In this document: positions 1 through 9,462 of the stretch, in pieces | Layout of the letters: every line of letters starts with the position of its first letter | Numbering within the stretch: position 1 is the stretch's first letter | DNA from: Thermoplasmatota archaeon | GTDB lineage: Archaea > Thermoplasmatota > E2 > DHVEG-1 | Length of the DNA: 36,307 bases | NCBI GenBank assembly: GCA_016932245.1 | Contig: JAFGDG010000018.1 | Coordinates: 1 to 36,307, forward strand | Reading direction: 5' to 3' | Made by a program: the position numbers and the translations under genes | The notes under the pieces: model-generated | What the model was told of the DNA's origin: nothing | The model's database searches: none | The model's input: the letters and a program-made list of their open reading frames with translations, nothing else

Positions 1-2
1 CA

Positions 3-428
3 GTGATCATGGATGGAGAAACGGGCGAAGCTCTTGCGTTTTTAAAACCACCAGACCATTGGAGTTGGCGTATGCAAAAGGTAGAAGAAATTGCTGAAGC
101 ACTTGACCCTGAAATCTATGGAATCAAATCAATCTATTTGATTGGCAGTACGAAAGATGGAAGTGCTGGACCGGCAAGTGATATCGACCTCTTAGTTCAT
201 TTCCAAGGAACAGAAGAACAACGAGAAAAACTCCAAGTCTGGTTTGAAGAATGGGGTAAAAAACTTGATGAAGAAAATAAACAGCGAACAGGAATTGCAA
301 CTGGAGATCTTTTAGATGTGCATATTATTACTGATGAAGACATCAAGAAAAAAACCTCATGGGCATCACACATTACATCTCCCTATATGAGCGTGAAAAA
401 AATCAACCTCAAAAAAGAAAAGGCTTAG
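3..428 (+). CDS. Nucleotidyltransferase-domain protein, possibly truncated by the window edge
   Basis: Motif GSTKDGSAGPASDIDLLVHF is the minimal nucleotidyltransferase signature GS-x(n)-SDIDL. The ORF begins at base 3, so the true start may lie upstream. Confidence 0.65.
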   Translation: MIMDGETGEALAFLKPPDHWSWRMQKVEEIAEALDPEIYGIKSIYLIGSTKDGSAGPASDIDLLVHFQGTEEQREKLQVWFEEWGKKLDEENKQRTGIATGDLLDVHIITDEDIKKKTSWASHITSPYMSVKKINLKKEKA

Positions 429-1333
429 AGATCAACGAGTTCTTTTGATGCTTTGTTTAAATCATCAGTGTCAAAGCGAATAACTGCGAGTTCAGGTCCA
501 TCATGAGCTGCAGAAAAGGAATACGTACGACCAAATCGCTGTTTCCATTCACCAGTTAATCGAGCAGATTCATGAACATGGCCATGAAGGGTGAGAAGCG
601 GCTGTTTTTTTTTGATGAATCGTTGTATGGCAATGCTACCAACGTGAACATCTAGAGGTGCATGATCCATCATTTTACCATCTAATGCGGCTCGATCTAA
701 GTCTGACTGATAGGGCGGGGAATGAAAAAGCCAAATCGTTCGATCGGCAGGGGCGTTCTGAGAAAGTCGATCTAAGTCTTCTGCGATAGTTGTATAGCGT
801 ATATCGTCCACGGGGGCATCAATCGTTCGATACCCGCTCTCAGGAGAAACAGCACCAACATCAAGATGCCGAGAAACGTCATATCGTTCCCAATCCTTTA
901 GCTGAAAAGGAGTTGGCGGCACATAGGAATATCCAGTAACAAAAAAATCACCAAAGGAAACAGTTTTATTGTGGACGTATGTGACGATATTGTTACTATC
1001 TGCCTTAAAAAATAAGTCCTCGTATATTCGTGGATCGTCGTTACCAAGGATAAGGAAAAATCTGACAGGTTTTTTAACGGTAGCATTTATCTGCTGTATC
1101 TTAGAAAAGAGATGCCGAGAAATAAATGTTTCAAGAGAGTCGCTATTTGGATGAGAGTGTGGCAATAAATCTCCACCAAAAAAAATGCCATCTGGTTGCT
1201 GTTTTTGTATAAACTTGAACAGACTATCGTATCGCTTGATTTTCCCATGAATGTCAGAGACAAAGATACACTTCACATTTAACACCAGCAGTCTTCTCTT
1301 ATGGAACGCTTTGTGTCTAACTATGTTGTTCAA
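425..1333 (-). CDS. Calcineurin-like metallophosphoesterase
   Basis: Motifs FVSDIHGK, GGDL, LGNDD and LHGHVHES match the metallophosphoesterase pattern D-x-H, GD, GN[DH], GH-x-H. The N-terminal 15-20 aa overlap sucD, so the true start may be an internal GTG/TTG near 1280-1290. Confidence 0.8.
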   Translation of the reverse strand: MNNIVRHKAFHKRRLLVLNVKCIFVSDIHGKIKRYDSLFKFIQKQQPDGIFFGGDLLPHSHPNSDSLETFISRHLFSKIQQINATVKKPVRFFLILGNDDPRIYEDLFFKADSNNIVTYVHNKTVSFGDFFVTGYSYVPPTPFQLKDWERYDVSRHLDVGAVSPESGYRTIDAPVDDIRYTTIAEDLDRLSQNAPADRTIWLFHSPPYQSDLDRAALDGKMMDHAPLDVHVGSIAIQRFIKKKQPLLTLHGHVHESARLTGEWKQRFGRTYSFSAAHDGPELAVIRFDTDDLNKASKELVDL

Positions 1334-2183
1334 CTAAATCTGCGATATCAGTAGGGAATTGGGCTAAAGGCACATGTGCTTTTTTAAACGCTTGTATTTT
1401 TGATGTAGCGGTTCCCTTTCCTCGTGCAATAATAGCACCTGCGTGCCCCATCCTTTTTCCTGGCGGCGCCGTTCTTCCTGCAATAAATGCAAACACGGGC
1501 TTGTTGATATGCTCCTTGATGTGCTCGGCAGCATCCTCTTCAGCAGTACCACCAATCTCGCCGACTAGCACCACTGCTTTGGTGTCTTTATCTTGTTCAA
1601 AGGCGTCAAGGGCATCAATAAATGTTGTCCCAATGATCGGGTCGCCACCAAGACCGACACAAGTACTCTGTCCCATGCCTTTTTCACTCAGCGCATTCAC
1701 AATCTCATACGTCAGCGTACCCGAGCGGCTCGCAACACCAACAGTACCTTTTTTAAAGATACTGCCCGGCAAGATACCAATTTTTGTTTTACCAGGACTG
1801 GCAATACCTGGACAGTTGGGACCAATTAAGACTGCATCGTTGTATTTTGCATAATGGACAAATTCCATGGCATCATGAAATGGAATGTTTTCGGTAATGG
1901 TAACAACCGTTTTAATTCCTGCATCAAGTGCTTCAAACACCGCATCCTTAGCGAAGCGAGCAGGAACCAAAATAAGGGAAGTGTTTGCGCCAGTTTCATC
2001 AACAGCTTCCCCCACGGTATTAAAAATAGGTACACGATGAACATCCTGGCCGCCTTTACCTGGCGTTACACCAGCAACAACGTTGGTACCAAAATTTAGC
2101 ATTTCGCCGATATGAAAAACGCCTTGATGACCGGTTGCACCTTGAACAACAACAGTGTTTTTTTTGTCAACAAAAATAGACAT
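1317..2183 (-). CDS. sucD: Succinyl-CoA synthetase (ADP/GDP-forming) alpha subunit
   Basis: Typical sequence VVQGATGHQGVFHIGEML, IGPNCPGIASPGKTKIGI and GRTAPPGKRMGHAGAII, with the active-site His in GHAGA. Confidence 0.95.
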   Translation of the reverse strand: MSIFVDKKNTVVVQGATGHQGVFHIGEMLNFGTNVVAGVTPGKGGQDVHRVPIFNTVGEAVDETGANTSLILVPARFAKDAVFEALDAGIKTVVTITENIPFHDAMEFVHYAKYNDAVLIGPNCPGIASPGKTKIGILPGSIFKKGTVGVASRSGTLTYEIVNALSEKGMGQSTCVGLGGDPIIGTTFIDALDAFEQDKDTKAVVLVGEIGGTAEEDAAEHIKEHINKPVFAFIAGRTAPPGKRMGHAGAIIARGKGTATSKIQAFKKAHVPLAQFPTDIADLVEQHS

Positions 2184-3290
2184 TTATTCACCTCCTGCCA
2201 TCGTAGAAGATTGTTCAGCAGCATCTTGTAAAGTAGTTGCCGTGACGAGCCCAGCATCCTTTAAAATTTCCTTTGCTGCCTCTTCATTCATTCCTTTGAT
2301 TCGGGTGATAACCGGACAGTCAATACCCTCCTTCGTAATAACTGCTTTAACCCCTGTTGCAACAGTGTCACACTTAGTTATACCGCCAAACAAGTTTAAG
2401 AAAATAACCTTGGGTTTGGCTTTTTTCATGAGTTCAAATGCTTGTTTGACTTTTTCAGGATCATCGGTACCGCCAAGGTCTAAGAATACCCCTCCTTTCC
2501 CTTTATAATAAGTAAGGGCATCGAGCGTTGCCATAGTGAGACCTGCGCCATTGGCAATCACGCCAATGTTTCCATCGAGTTGAATGAATGAAATCCCTTT
2601 TTCCTTCGCATCTTTTTCAAGGGGAGTAAGCTCAACATGTTCAGGAATGATATCTTGATGGCGAAACATCGCATCGTCATTAATAATCACTTTAGAGTCG
2701 AGCGCCATTGCACTACCATCTGTCTTGATGATAAGCGGATTGATTTCAACGAGCTCACAATCATATTCTCGAAACATTTTGTAGCTCTTTGTAATTATCT
2801 TTGAAACTTCTTTTCCTTCTTCCTTCTCAAGACTGAGTTTAGAAACAAGGTTACGAATGTTGAACGATTGAATGCCAATCAAAGGGTTAATCCATTCCTT
2901 GAAAATTTTCTTATCTGGAACACTTTCGATATCCATGCCTCCTTCACCACTTATCATAATGAGAGGCATCCTCTTAGTTCTGTCAAGCATAATGCTCAAA
3001 TAGAGTTCTTTTTTGATAGAAACTTTCTCTTCAGCATATACTTTTTTTACTGTGTATCCTTTGATATCCATTCCTATAATTTTAGATAGTTTTTCTTTAG
3101 CATCTTTCATATTTTCAACGACTTTGATGCCACCAGCTTTTCCTCGCCCTCCAATAGGAATCTGTGCCTTAAGAACAAAAGGAAACTTCAAACCAGAAAG
3201 GTCTTTCTCGCTGTTTATCAGCTTACCATTTGGAACTGCAATACCATATTTATCAAACAATTCCTTCCCCCGATACTCAAAAAGTTTCAT
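2184..3290 (-). CDS. sucC: Succinyl-CoA synthetase beta subunit
   Basis: N-terminus MKLFEYRGKELFDKYGI, KAQIPIGGRGKAGGIK and FLDLGGTDDPEKVKQAF. The likely start is MKLF at 3290 rather than the ORF-track start 3314. It lies directly upstream of sucD. Confidence 0.93.
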   Translation of the reverse strand: MKLFEYRGKELFDKYGIAVPNGKLINSEKDLSGLKFPFVLKAQIPIGGRGKAGGIKVVENMKDAKEKLSKIIGMDIKGYTVKKVYAEEKVSIKKELYLSIMLDRTKRMPLIMISGEGGMDIESVPDKKIFKEWINPLIGIQSFNIRNLVSKLSLEKEEGKEVSKIITKSYKMFREYDCELVEINPLIIKTDGSAMALDSKVIINDDAMFRHQDIIPEHVELTPLEKDAKEKGISFIQLDGNIGVIANGAGLTMATLDALTYYKGKGGVFLDLGGTDDPEKVKQAFELMKKAKPKVIFLNLFGGITKCDTVATGVKAVITKEGIDCPVITRIKGMNEEAAKEILKDAGLVTATTLQDAAEQSSTMAGGE

Positions 3291-3327
3291 AGACTCAGAA
3301 ATACAAATTCTCATATATAATAGCTTT

Positions 3328-4422
3328 TTAAATTAGCAAATCAGAACCTAATACCTTCCTAGCAATAGGAGCAAACTTAAAATCTTTTATGAACACCAAC
3401 GTGTTCAACCCATACGTTCGTATCAGAGGATCCTTTGCGATCCACTTATTTTCTTTTAATACCTGCATAATCCTAGTCTTATCCTGTTTATACTCATCAT
3501 AATCACCATAGACAGAAATCATCACTGCTTCAAACATTCTCCTTGCCAAAAAAATGGTCGAATCACCCATCAATAACGAGGCTTCATATTTTTCCATATC
3601 CGGTTGGTTGCGTGGATCGAATCTGATGTGAAAAAATGTCAAAATTTCAAAACCCAATTTCTTGAGATTTGGCAAGTTAATCTTCCGTATGAGATTATCC
3701 TTCTCAAATCCTCTTCGTAACCTTGAGACCGTGTGACGTGAAACCCCCAATTCTGATCCAATAGCCCCATCTGATAACTCAGGATATCTGACCAACATAC
3801 AATACACATCTTTTTCAGTATCAGAAAAGGAAACATCCTCTTTATTTCTAAAACCAACGTCTCTTACCACGTCATCTATTTCTAAATCTAACGCAAAACT
3901 GCTTCTTAGCAAAGGCGCAAAATCAAAAAAATTATGGATTGCACTTATCTCAAAAGGAAACACCACCATATTTGGATATTCGTTCTCCAAAAGCCCACGC
4001 CCGCCAAATGTCCGTGTTCTAATGTCATTAATTTTTCCAATGGTAGCATAATCTTTTGCAAGACTTAGAGAGAATCCTTTATCTTGTTCACCAATAGAAA
4101 AAAATATTTCGTCAAAAACTTCGATAGTCTTTCCTGTAATTTCAACTCTTTCTTCTAAAGGTATCAAGGGACTAAAACTTGTATAAATTACAACCAACAT
4201 TTCACACCCCATATTCTGAAGTCTTGGAATAATAAGAGTTCTAAAATATTCATTTTTTCTTAATCGGTGTCTAATAGAAGTAACTGTAGAATGGTTCAAA
4301 TTAAGTTTTTCTGAGAGTTGTTTGTCTGTCATTCGAGGATAGTTTACTAGTCCATACAAAATGAGTTTTTCTTTGTTGGTCAGATCAAACTTTTTCATCA
4401 TTTGAGAATAAGTTTCTTTCAA
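3328..4422 (-). CDS. Tandem winged-helix (Lrp/AsnC-like HTH) transcriptional regulator
   Basis: Two internal HTH repeats: LTNKEKLILYGLVNYPRMTDKQLSEKLNLNHSTVTSIRHRL and FSDTEKDVYCMLVRYPELSDGAIGSELGVSRHTVSRLRRGF. Each is followed by a similar PRLQNMGCEMLVVIYTSFSP / PNLKKLGFEILTFFHIRFDP block. Confidence 0.75.
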   Translation of the reverse strand: MKETYSQMMKKFDLTNKEKLILYGLVNYPRMTDKQLSEKLNLNHSTVTSIRHRLRKNEYFRTLIIPRLQNMGCEMLVVIYTSFSPLIPLEERVEITGKTIEVFDEIFFSIGEQDKGFSLSLAKDYATIGKINDIRTRTFGGRGLLENEYPNMVVFPFEISAIHNFFDFAPLLRSSFALDLEIDDVVRDVGFRNKEDVSFSDTEKDVYCMLVRYPELSDGAIGSELGVSRHTVSRLRRGFEKDNLIRKINLPNLKKLGFEILTFFHIRFDPRNQPDMEKYEASLLMGDSTIFLARRMFEAVMISVYGDYDEYKQDKTRIMQVLKENKWIAKDPLIRTYGLNTLVFIKDFKFAPIARKVLGSDLLI

Positions 4423-4545
4423 TATAAACTTTTTCTCATTTTAACGAAAATAAAGTAATTAATTGTTAAAATGGATATAATTATGTCTAAATTTTAGCAA
4501 AAATACAATCATACCACTGCCTTTTGCTATTAGGAGAATTTTATC

Positions 4546-4559
4546 AAAAGATTTATATG
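4546..4559 (+). promoter_or_regulatory. Putative archaeal BRE/TATA promoter of the redox supercluster
   Basis: aaaagatttatatg: purine-rich BRE-like stretch followed by a TTTATAT box, about 47 nt upstream of the first SD-preceded start. It sits in the divergent intergenic region. Confidence 0.45.
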
Positions 4560-4605
4560 ATGCATTTTTCATACGAATTTAGATTTTAATTTAGGAGGAG
4601 TTGCC

Positions 4606-4719
4606 TTGTCTGATCTAATAGCAGGGAATGCCATCCATAAAAATATTAGAAGGGAAAAACTCTCCTTAGAATTTTTAGTTGAGATATTAAAAAATTCTGG
4701 TTCCGTTTTGTGGGGATAA
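4606..4719 (+). CDS. Small 37-aa leader-like ORF (LSDLIAGNAIHKNIRREKLSLEFLVEILKNSGSVLWG), TTG start
   Basis: Not in the ORF track. TTG at 4606 is preceded by GGAGG (4594-4598, 7-nt spacing); stop TAA at 4717-4719, 3 nt before the ATG of the next gene. Confidence 0.45.
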   Translation: MSDLIAGNAIHKNIRREKLSLEFLVEILKNSGSVLWG

Positions 4720-4722
4720 TGT

Positions 4723-5487
4723 ATGAGTAAAGAAAGTCAGGTCCTTGTGGAGAAGCCGGACGTAAAAAAAGCAGCAGATGTGGAAAAGAAAGCAGGAGTA
4801 TTAGAAGTATTCATAATGGGTAAAAGATACCAAGTTCCAACTGGTCTAACGATAATGAAGGCCATCGAATACGCAGGTTATAGATTCATTAGGAGTTGTG
4901 GTTGTAGGGCTGGATTTTGTGGTGCATGTTCTACAGTGTATAGGATAGAGGATGAACAGAAACTCAGTTTTGCGCTTGCCTGTCAAAAACTTGTAGAAGA
5001 CAAGATGTATCTTGTTCAGCTTCCTTTTGTTCCTGCAGCGAAGGCAGAATATGATATTGAGAAGCTTGAACCAAGTGAAAGCACCCTTTTGACCATCTAT
5101 CCTGAGATCGCCCGATGTGTTTCATGCAATACCTGTACAAAATCATGCCCTCAAGACATCGAGGTCATGAAGTATATCCAGATGGCAATTAGAGGAAACA
5201 TTACGAGATGTGCTGAAATTTCCTTTGATTGCATCCAATGTGGTCTTTGTGCTATGAGGTGCCCTGCCGATATTAAACATTATCATGTGTCGCAGCTTGC
5301 TAGAAGACTGCGCGGCAAATATATTGATAAAAAATCAAAAAATCTTGCAAAACGTCTAGAGGAAATTGAGAATAAAAAGTACGATGGAGATATTGAAAAA
5401 CTAATGAAAAAGGACAAGAAAGACATTATGGAGATGTACAGCGGTAGGAAGATCGAAGCAGAAGAGGGAAATGCGGGAGGCGATTAG
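4723..5487 (+). CDS. Succinate dehydrogenase/fumarate reductase-like iron-sulfur subunit (2Fe-2S plus 2x4Fe-4S)
   Basis: Plant-type 2Fe-2S motif CGCRAGFCGAC...C, then CVSCNTCTKSCPQD and CIQCGLCAMRCPADI. Followed immediately by the flavoprotein. Confidence 0.85.
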   Translation: MSKESQVLVEKPDVKKAADVEKKAGVLEVFIMGKRYQVPTGLTIMKAIEYAGYRFIRSCGCRAGFCGACSTVYRIEDEQKLSFALACQKLVEDKMYLVQLPFVPAAKAEYDIEKLEPSESTLLTIYPEIARCVSCNTCTKSCPQDIEVMKYIQMAIRGNITRCAEISFDCIQCGLCAMRCPADIKHYHVSQLARRLRGKYIDKKSKNLAKRLEEIENKKYDGDIEKLMKKDKKDIMEMYSGRKIEAEEGNAGGD

Positions 5488-7134
5488 TTGAAGATGATAG
5501 AGGGGTACCCAGACTACATGATGAAGTCCATAAAACTTGTTGAGAAAAAGCGGGATAAAAACATGTCTATTGCTGTCAAACCTATGAATATGAAAGAGCG
5601 AGATCAAGTACTCAAAAAATATCATCCTGATTATATGGAAAGTACGAAGAGAAAAGTAAAGGTGGGTGTTGACAAGGGAAAAGTGTTATATAATGGCATC
5701 GTTGACCTCCTTGAAGCCAAGTCAATCTTGGATCCAAAGGCTGTGGACCTAAGTAAAATAGATTATGACGTTGACCTACTAATTATAGGGGGAGGAGGTG
5801 CAGGAACAGTTGCTGCACTTTTTGCCTATGAATCTGGAGTTCCCGCAGAAAAAATATTGATTGTTACAAAGCTTCGTCATGGTGATGCGAATTCCATGAT
5901 GGCTCAGGGCGGAATACAAGCGGCTGACAGACCGCAGGATAGTCCAGTGTTGCACTATTTAGACATTTATGGTGGGGGACACTTCACCAACAAACCTGAG
6001 TTAGCGAGAGCACTTTCATTAGACGCTCCAAAGATCATCAATTGGCATGAAGACCTTGGTGTGATGTACGACCGCCAAGAGGATGGAGAATTTCAAGAGC
6101 TATCTGGAGGGGGTACCTGTAGAAATCGTATGCACAGTGCCAAGGACTACACGGGCATGGAACTATTGCGGAATATTAGAGACAAAGCAAGAAACTTAGA
6201 TATCCCCGTACTAGAATTTTGCCCCGTAATCGAGTTTCTCATGGACGATAAAGGACAAGTGGCTGGCGGTATCGCCTTCAACATAGAGACGTACGAGTAT
6301 TATGTAATTAGAGCAAAAGCTACTATTTTGGCTACGGGGGGAAGTGGACGATTACACCTCTCAAATTATCCAACTACCAATCATTATGGTGCAACGGGTG
6401 ATGGTCTTATCATGGCATATCATGTTGGAGCTAATCTTCTTGATCTAGATACCATACAAATCCATCCCACAGGAGATGCATACCCGGAACCAATAGTGGG
6501 AATTCTTTCAACAGAAAAGATACGTGGACTGGGTGCAGTACCACTCAACAAGAACGGCGATCCCTTTGTATTTCCGTTGGAACCTCGTGATGTAGAATCA
6601 GCAACATTTATTCGGGAATGTAAGAACGGAAATGGCCTTGTAACCCCTACAGGAATGCCAGGAGTATGGCTAGATTCACCTATGATAGATATCATTCATG
6701 GAAAAGGCACCATAGAAAATAAACTTGCAGGCGAGGTGAGGAAGTTTAAACGATTTGGCATTGACATGACAAAACATCCAATATTGGTATACCCAACACT
6801 TCACTACCAAAATGGCGGGGTGGAGATAAATGAGAAATGTGAAACAAAAGTCCCTGGTCTCTTCGCAGCTGGCGAAGTTACAGGAGGAGTACACGGTAAG
6901 AATCGCCTCATGGGAAATTCCCTTCTCGACTATAATGTATTTGGCCGTCGGGCTGGCATCTATGCTGCGAAATATATTAAGAAAGCCAGGATTGGAAAAC
7001 TCACGCTAAGCCATATAGAGAGATATAACAAAATGATAGAAAAGGCAAGCATCAAAACAAAGAATAAAGCACCTATACTATTACCAGAATATCGAGGGGA
7101 GATGGCAATTTCCAGAGCGCTTGACATATTATAA
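5488..7134 (+). CDS. Succinate dehydrogenase/fumarate reductase flavoprotein subunit family
   Basis: FAD motif DLLIIGGGGAGTVAAL, RHGDANSMMAQGGIQAA, SGGGTCRNRMHSAKDYTG and GGVHGKNRLMGNSLLDYNVFGRRAG. TTG start directly after the preceding stop. Confidence 0.88.
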   Translation: MKMIEGYPDYMMKSIKLVEKKRDKNMSIAVKPMNMKERDQVLKKYHPDYMESTKRKVKVGVDKGKVLYNGIVDLLEAKSILDPKAVDLSKIDYDVDLLIIGGGGAGTVAALFAYESGVPAEKILIVTKLRHGDANSMMAQGGIQAADRPQDSPVLHYLDIYGGGHFTNKPELARALSLDAPKIINWHEDLGVMYDRQEDGEFQELSGGGTCRNRMHSAKDYTGMELLRNIRDKARNLDIPVLEFCPVIEFLMDDKGQVAGGIAFNIETYEYYVIRAKATILATGGSGRLHLSNYPTTNHYGATGDGLIMAYHVGANLLDLDTIQIHPTGDAYPEPIVGILSTEKIRGLGAVPLNKNGDPFVFPLEPRDVESATFIRECKNGNGLVTPTGMPGVWLDSPMIDIIHGKGTIENKLAGEVRKFKRFGIDMTKHPILVYPTLHYQNGGVEINEKCETKVPGLFAAGEVTGGVHGKNRLMGNSLLDYNVFGRRAGIYAAKYIKKARIGKLTLSHIERYNKMIEKASIKTKNKAPILLPEYRGEMAISRALDIL

Positions 7135-7148
7135 GAAACGGTGAATTA

Positions 7149-7403
7149 ATGATTGAAATTAAAGACGACTGGTGCAAGGGCTGTAAAGTCTGCATCGAAC
7201 GATGTCCTGTTGGTGCCCTTGAGGAATCAGATAGGCTTAACAAAAAAGGCATTCGCCCACCTAAACTAAAAGAAAAGAATGAGTGTAATTTTTGCAGACT
7301 TTGTGAATTAATATGCCCCGATCTTGCAATAACCGTAATTCCTGACAGGGAAGTTAAAAAAGATGTTAAAAAAATCCTTCTAAGTCCAACTGGGGGAAAA
7401 TAA
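7149..7403 (+). CDS. korD: 2-oxoacid:ferredoxin oxidoreductase delta subunit (ferredoxin)
   Basis: Two 4Fe-4S motifs, CKGCKVCIERCP and CNFCRLCELICP. First of a korDABC arrangement. Confidence 0.88.
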   Translation: MIEIKDDWCKGCKVCIERCPVGALEESDRLNKKGIRPPKLKEKNECNFCRLCELICPDLAITVIPDREVKKDVKKILLSPTGGK

Positions 7404-8585
7404 ATGAAATATAAACGGGATCCTGAATTAATACGAGATGTTTTAGGTAAAAAAGTGCAATTTATACTTGGAGACATGGCCTGTGTCTATGGTGGTCTGC
7501 TCGCAGGTTGTTCATTTTTTGGTGGGTACCCCATTACCCCTGCATCGGAAGTTGCTGAGGGAATGGCACGAAGACTTCCAAGAGTAAAGGGAACATATAT
7601 TCAGATGGAAGATGAAATCGGCAGTATTGCCGCAGTTATCGGAGCTTCTTGGGGCGGTGCCAAATCTATGACTGCAACATCGGGTCCTGGTTTTTCACTT
7701 ATGATGGAAAACTATGGCTATGCTGTAATGACAGAAACGCCCTGTGTCATTGTTAACATCCAAAGGACTGGCCCTTCGACAGGCCAACCCACTCTTGGTG
7801 CTCAGGGCGATATGATGCAAGCTAAATGGGGATCACATGGTGACTTCGAAGCAATAGCGTTGGCTCCTAGCACTGTTCAAGAATGCATGGATTTTACAAT
7901 AGAGGCGTTTAATCTTGCTGAAAAATATCGTAATCCTGTTTGTGTCATGGCTGATGGGGAAATAGGGCATCTTAGGGAGAGGGTAGTTATCCCAGATGAA
8001 AAAGACTTGAAAATAGTTAATCGAGTCCGTGCTACAATTGATAAAAAGAAATTCATACCTTTTACAGATTCTCAGACTAGGAAAAGTAAGGTACCTGATT
8101 TCCCAACTTTTGGAACAGGTTATCGTACCTATGTTACTGGCCTTACCCATAATGAGAAAGGTTTTCCAGCAACTGACAAGCAACCAGATCATGAAAAACT
8201 TGTGAAACGAATTACTTCAAAAATCACCGATGATCTCGATAAGCTCACTAATGTTGAAAAACTGTATCTAGATGATGCGGAAACTGTTTTTGTTACCTAT
8301 GGTGCATCTGCTCGACCTGCAGAGTCGGCTGTGGAGATGGCAAGAGCCAAAGGCAAAAAAGTTGGCATGCTTCGTCTTAAGACTGTTTGGCCATTCCCAT
8401 TCAAAGAGATTCAAAAACTAGCAAATAAAGTTGATAAAATAATCGTTCCTGAAATGAATCTTGGGCAGATTGTTCATCCAGTTCGTGAATATGTGGAAGG
8501 TAAATGTAAAGTGGTTAGCGCTCCGAAAATTGGTGGAGAGATGCATCTACCTAGCGAGCTTTATAGATATCTGGAGGAAAAATAA
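7404..8585 (+). CDS. korA: 2-oxoglutarate:ferredoxin oxidoreductase alpha subunit
   Basis: GGYPITPASEVAEGMARRLP, QMEDEIGSIAAVIGASWGGAKSMTATSGPGFSLMMEN and NIQRTGPSTGQPT are 2-oxoacid oxidoreductase alpha signatures. Confidence 0.9.
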   Translation: MKYKRDPELIRDVLGKKVQFILGDMACVYGGLLAGCSFFGGYPITPASEVAEGMARRLPRVKGTYIQMEDEIGSIAAVIGASWGGAKSMTATSGPGFSLMMENYGYAVMTETPCVIVNIQRTGPSTGQPTLGAQGDMMQAKWGSHGDFEAIALAPSTVQECMDFTIEAFNLAEKYRNPVCVMADGEIGHLRERVVIPDEKDLKIVNRVRATIDKKKFIPFTDSQTRKSKVPDFPTFGTGYRTYVTGLTHNEKGFPATDKQPDHEKLVKRITSKITDDLDKLTNVEKLYLDDAETVFVTYGASARPAESAVEMARAKGKKVGMLRLKTVWPFPFKEIQKLANKVDKIIVPEMNLGQIVHPVREYVEGKCKVVSAPKIGGEMHLPSELYRYLEEK

Positions 8586-8586
8586 T

Positions 8587-9462
8587 ATGCCAGAGATTAG
8601 AACGGCAGATGAACTTAATAAAAAATACTTGCGTGAGGAAATGTGGCCCACTATTTTTTGTAATGGTTGCGGGCATGGCGTAGTATTGGACTATACCTTT
8701 TGGGCAATTGAAGAACTTAATTTAGACATGGATAAAACCGTTTTTGTTTCAGGCATTGGTTGTTCATCTCGTCTACCCGGCTACATTAATGCAGATGGTT
8801 TGCATACAACCCACGGCAGAGCTATAGCATTTGCAACTGGCATTAAGGCAGCAAACCCTGATTTGAACATCATTATTTTTACAGGAGATGGTGACTGCTC
8901 AGGAATAGGTGGTAACCATCTCATTCATGCAGCTCGGCGAAACATCGATGTGACCGTCATTATGATCAATAACTTTACATACGGAATGACTGGCGGTCAA
9001 CTCGCGCCAACGGCACCACTGGGAAGTATTGCAACAACTGCCCCATATGGAAATATTGAACATCCTTTTAACATATGTGAACTTGCAAAAGCACTTGGCG
9101 CCAATTATGTTGCTCGATGGACTGTTTCCCACCCATATCAACCGATAAAATCAATAAAAGAGGGAATACAGAAAAAGGGTTTTTCACTTGTTGAATTTTT
9201 AGCCCCTTGCCCAACTGCTTATGGTCGCCGTAATAAACTTGGCGACATCAAAAAACTTTGGCAATGGTATGACGATAATACAATCTTAATTGAAGACTAC
9301 GACAAGATAATGAGATACGGATCTGATGAAGAAAAAGAGAGAATAAAAAATAAAATACAAACCGGTGTTTTTCAGAATATAGAAAAACTTGGTTTTTTTG
9401 AACAATATGAAAAGCTTCTGGGAAGATTACAAGAAAAACAAGGCAAGGGGGAGAAGAAATGA
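8587..9462 (+). CDS. korB: 2-oxoglutarate:ferredoxin oxidoreductase beta subunit (TPP-binding)
   Basis: FCNGCGHG, GIGCSSR, HTTHGRAIAFATGIK and GDGDCSGIGGNHLIHAARRNIDVTVIMINNFTYGMTGGQ (TPP motif). Likely start is ATG 8587, not 8461. Confidence 0.92.
   Translation: MPEIRTADELNKKYLREEMWPTIFCNGCGHGVVLDYTFWAIEELNLDMDKTVFVSGIGCSSRLPGYINADGLHTTHGRAIAFATGIKAANPDLNIIIFTGDGDCSGIGGNHLIHAARRNIDVTVIMINNFTYGMTGGQLAPTAPLGSIATTAPYGNIEHPFNICELAKALGANYVARWTVSHPYQPIKSIKEGIQKKGFSLVEFLAPCPTAYGRRNKLGDIKKLWQWYDDNTILIEDYDKIMRYGSDEEKERIKNKIQTGVFQNIEKLGFFEQYEKLLGRLQEKQGKGEKK

Noticed and set aside
1501-1854. 117-aa plus-strand ORF antisense to sucD
   Set aside because: It overlaps conserved sucD coding sequence on the other strand and has no domain signal.
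2155-2508. 117-aa plus-strand ORF antisense to sucC
   Set aside because: It is a shadow of the well-supported sucC reading frame.
8461-8586. N-terminal extension of korB in the ORF track
   Set aside because: It overlaps the conserved end of korA. ATG 8587 gives the standard KorB N-terminus.
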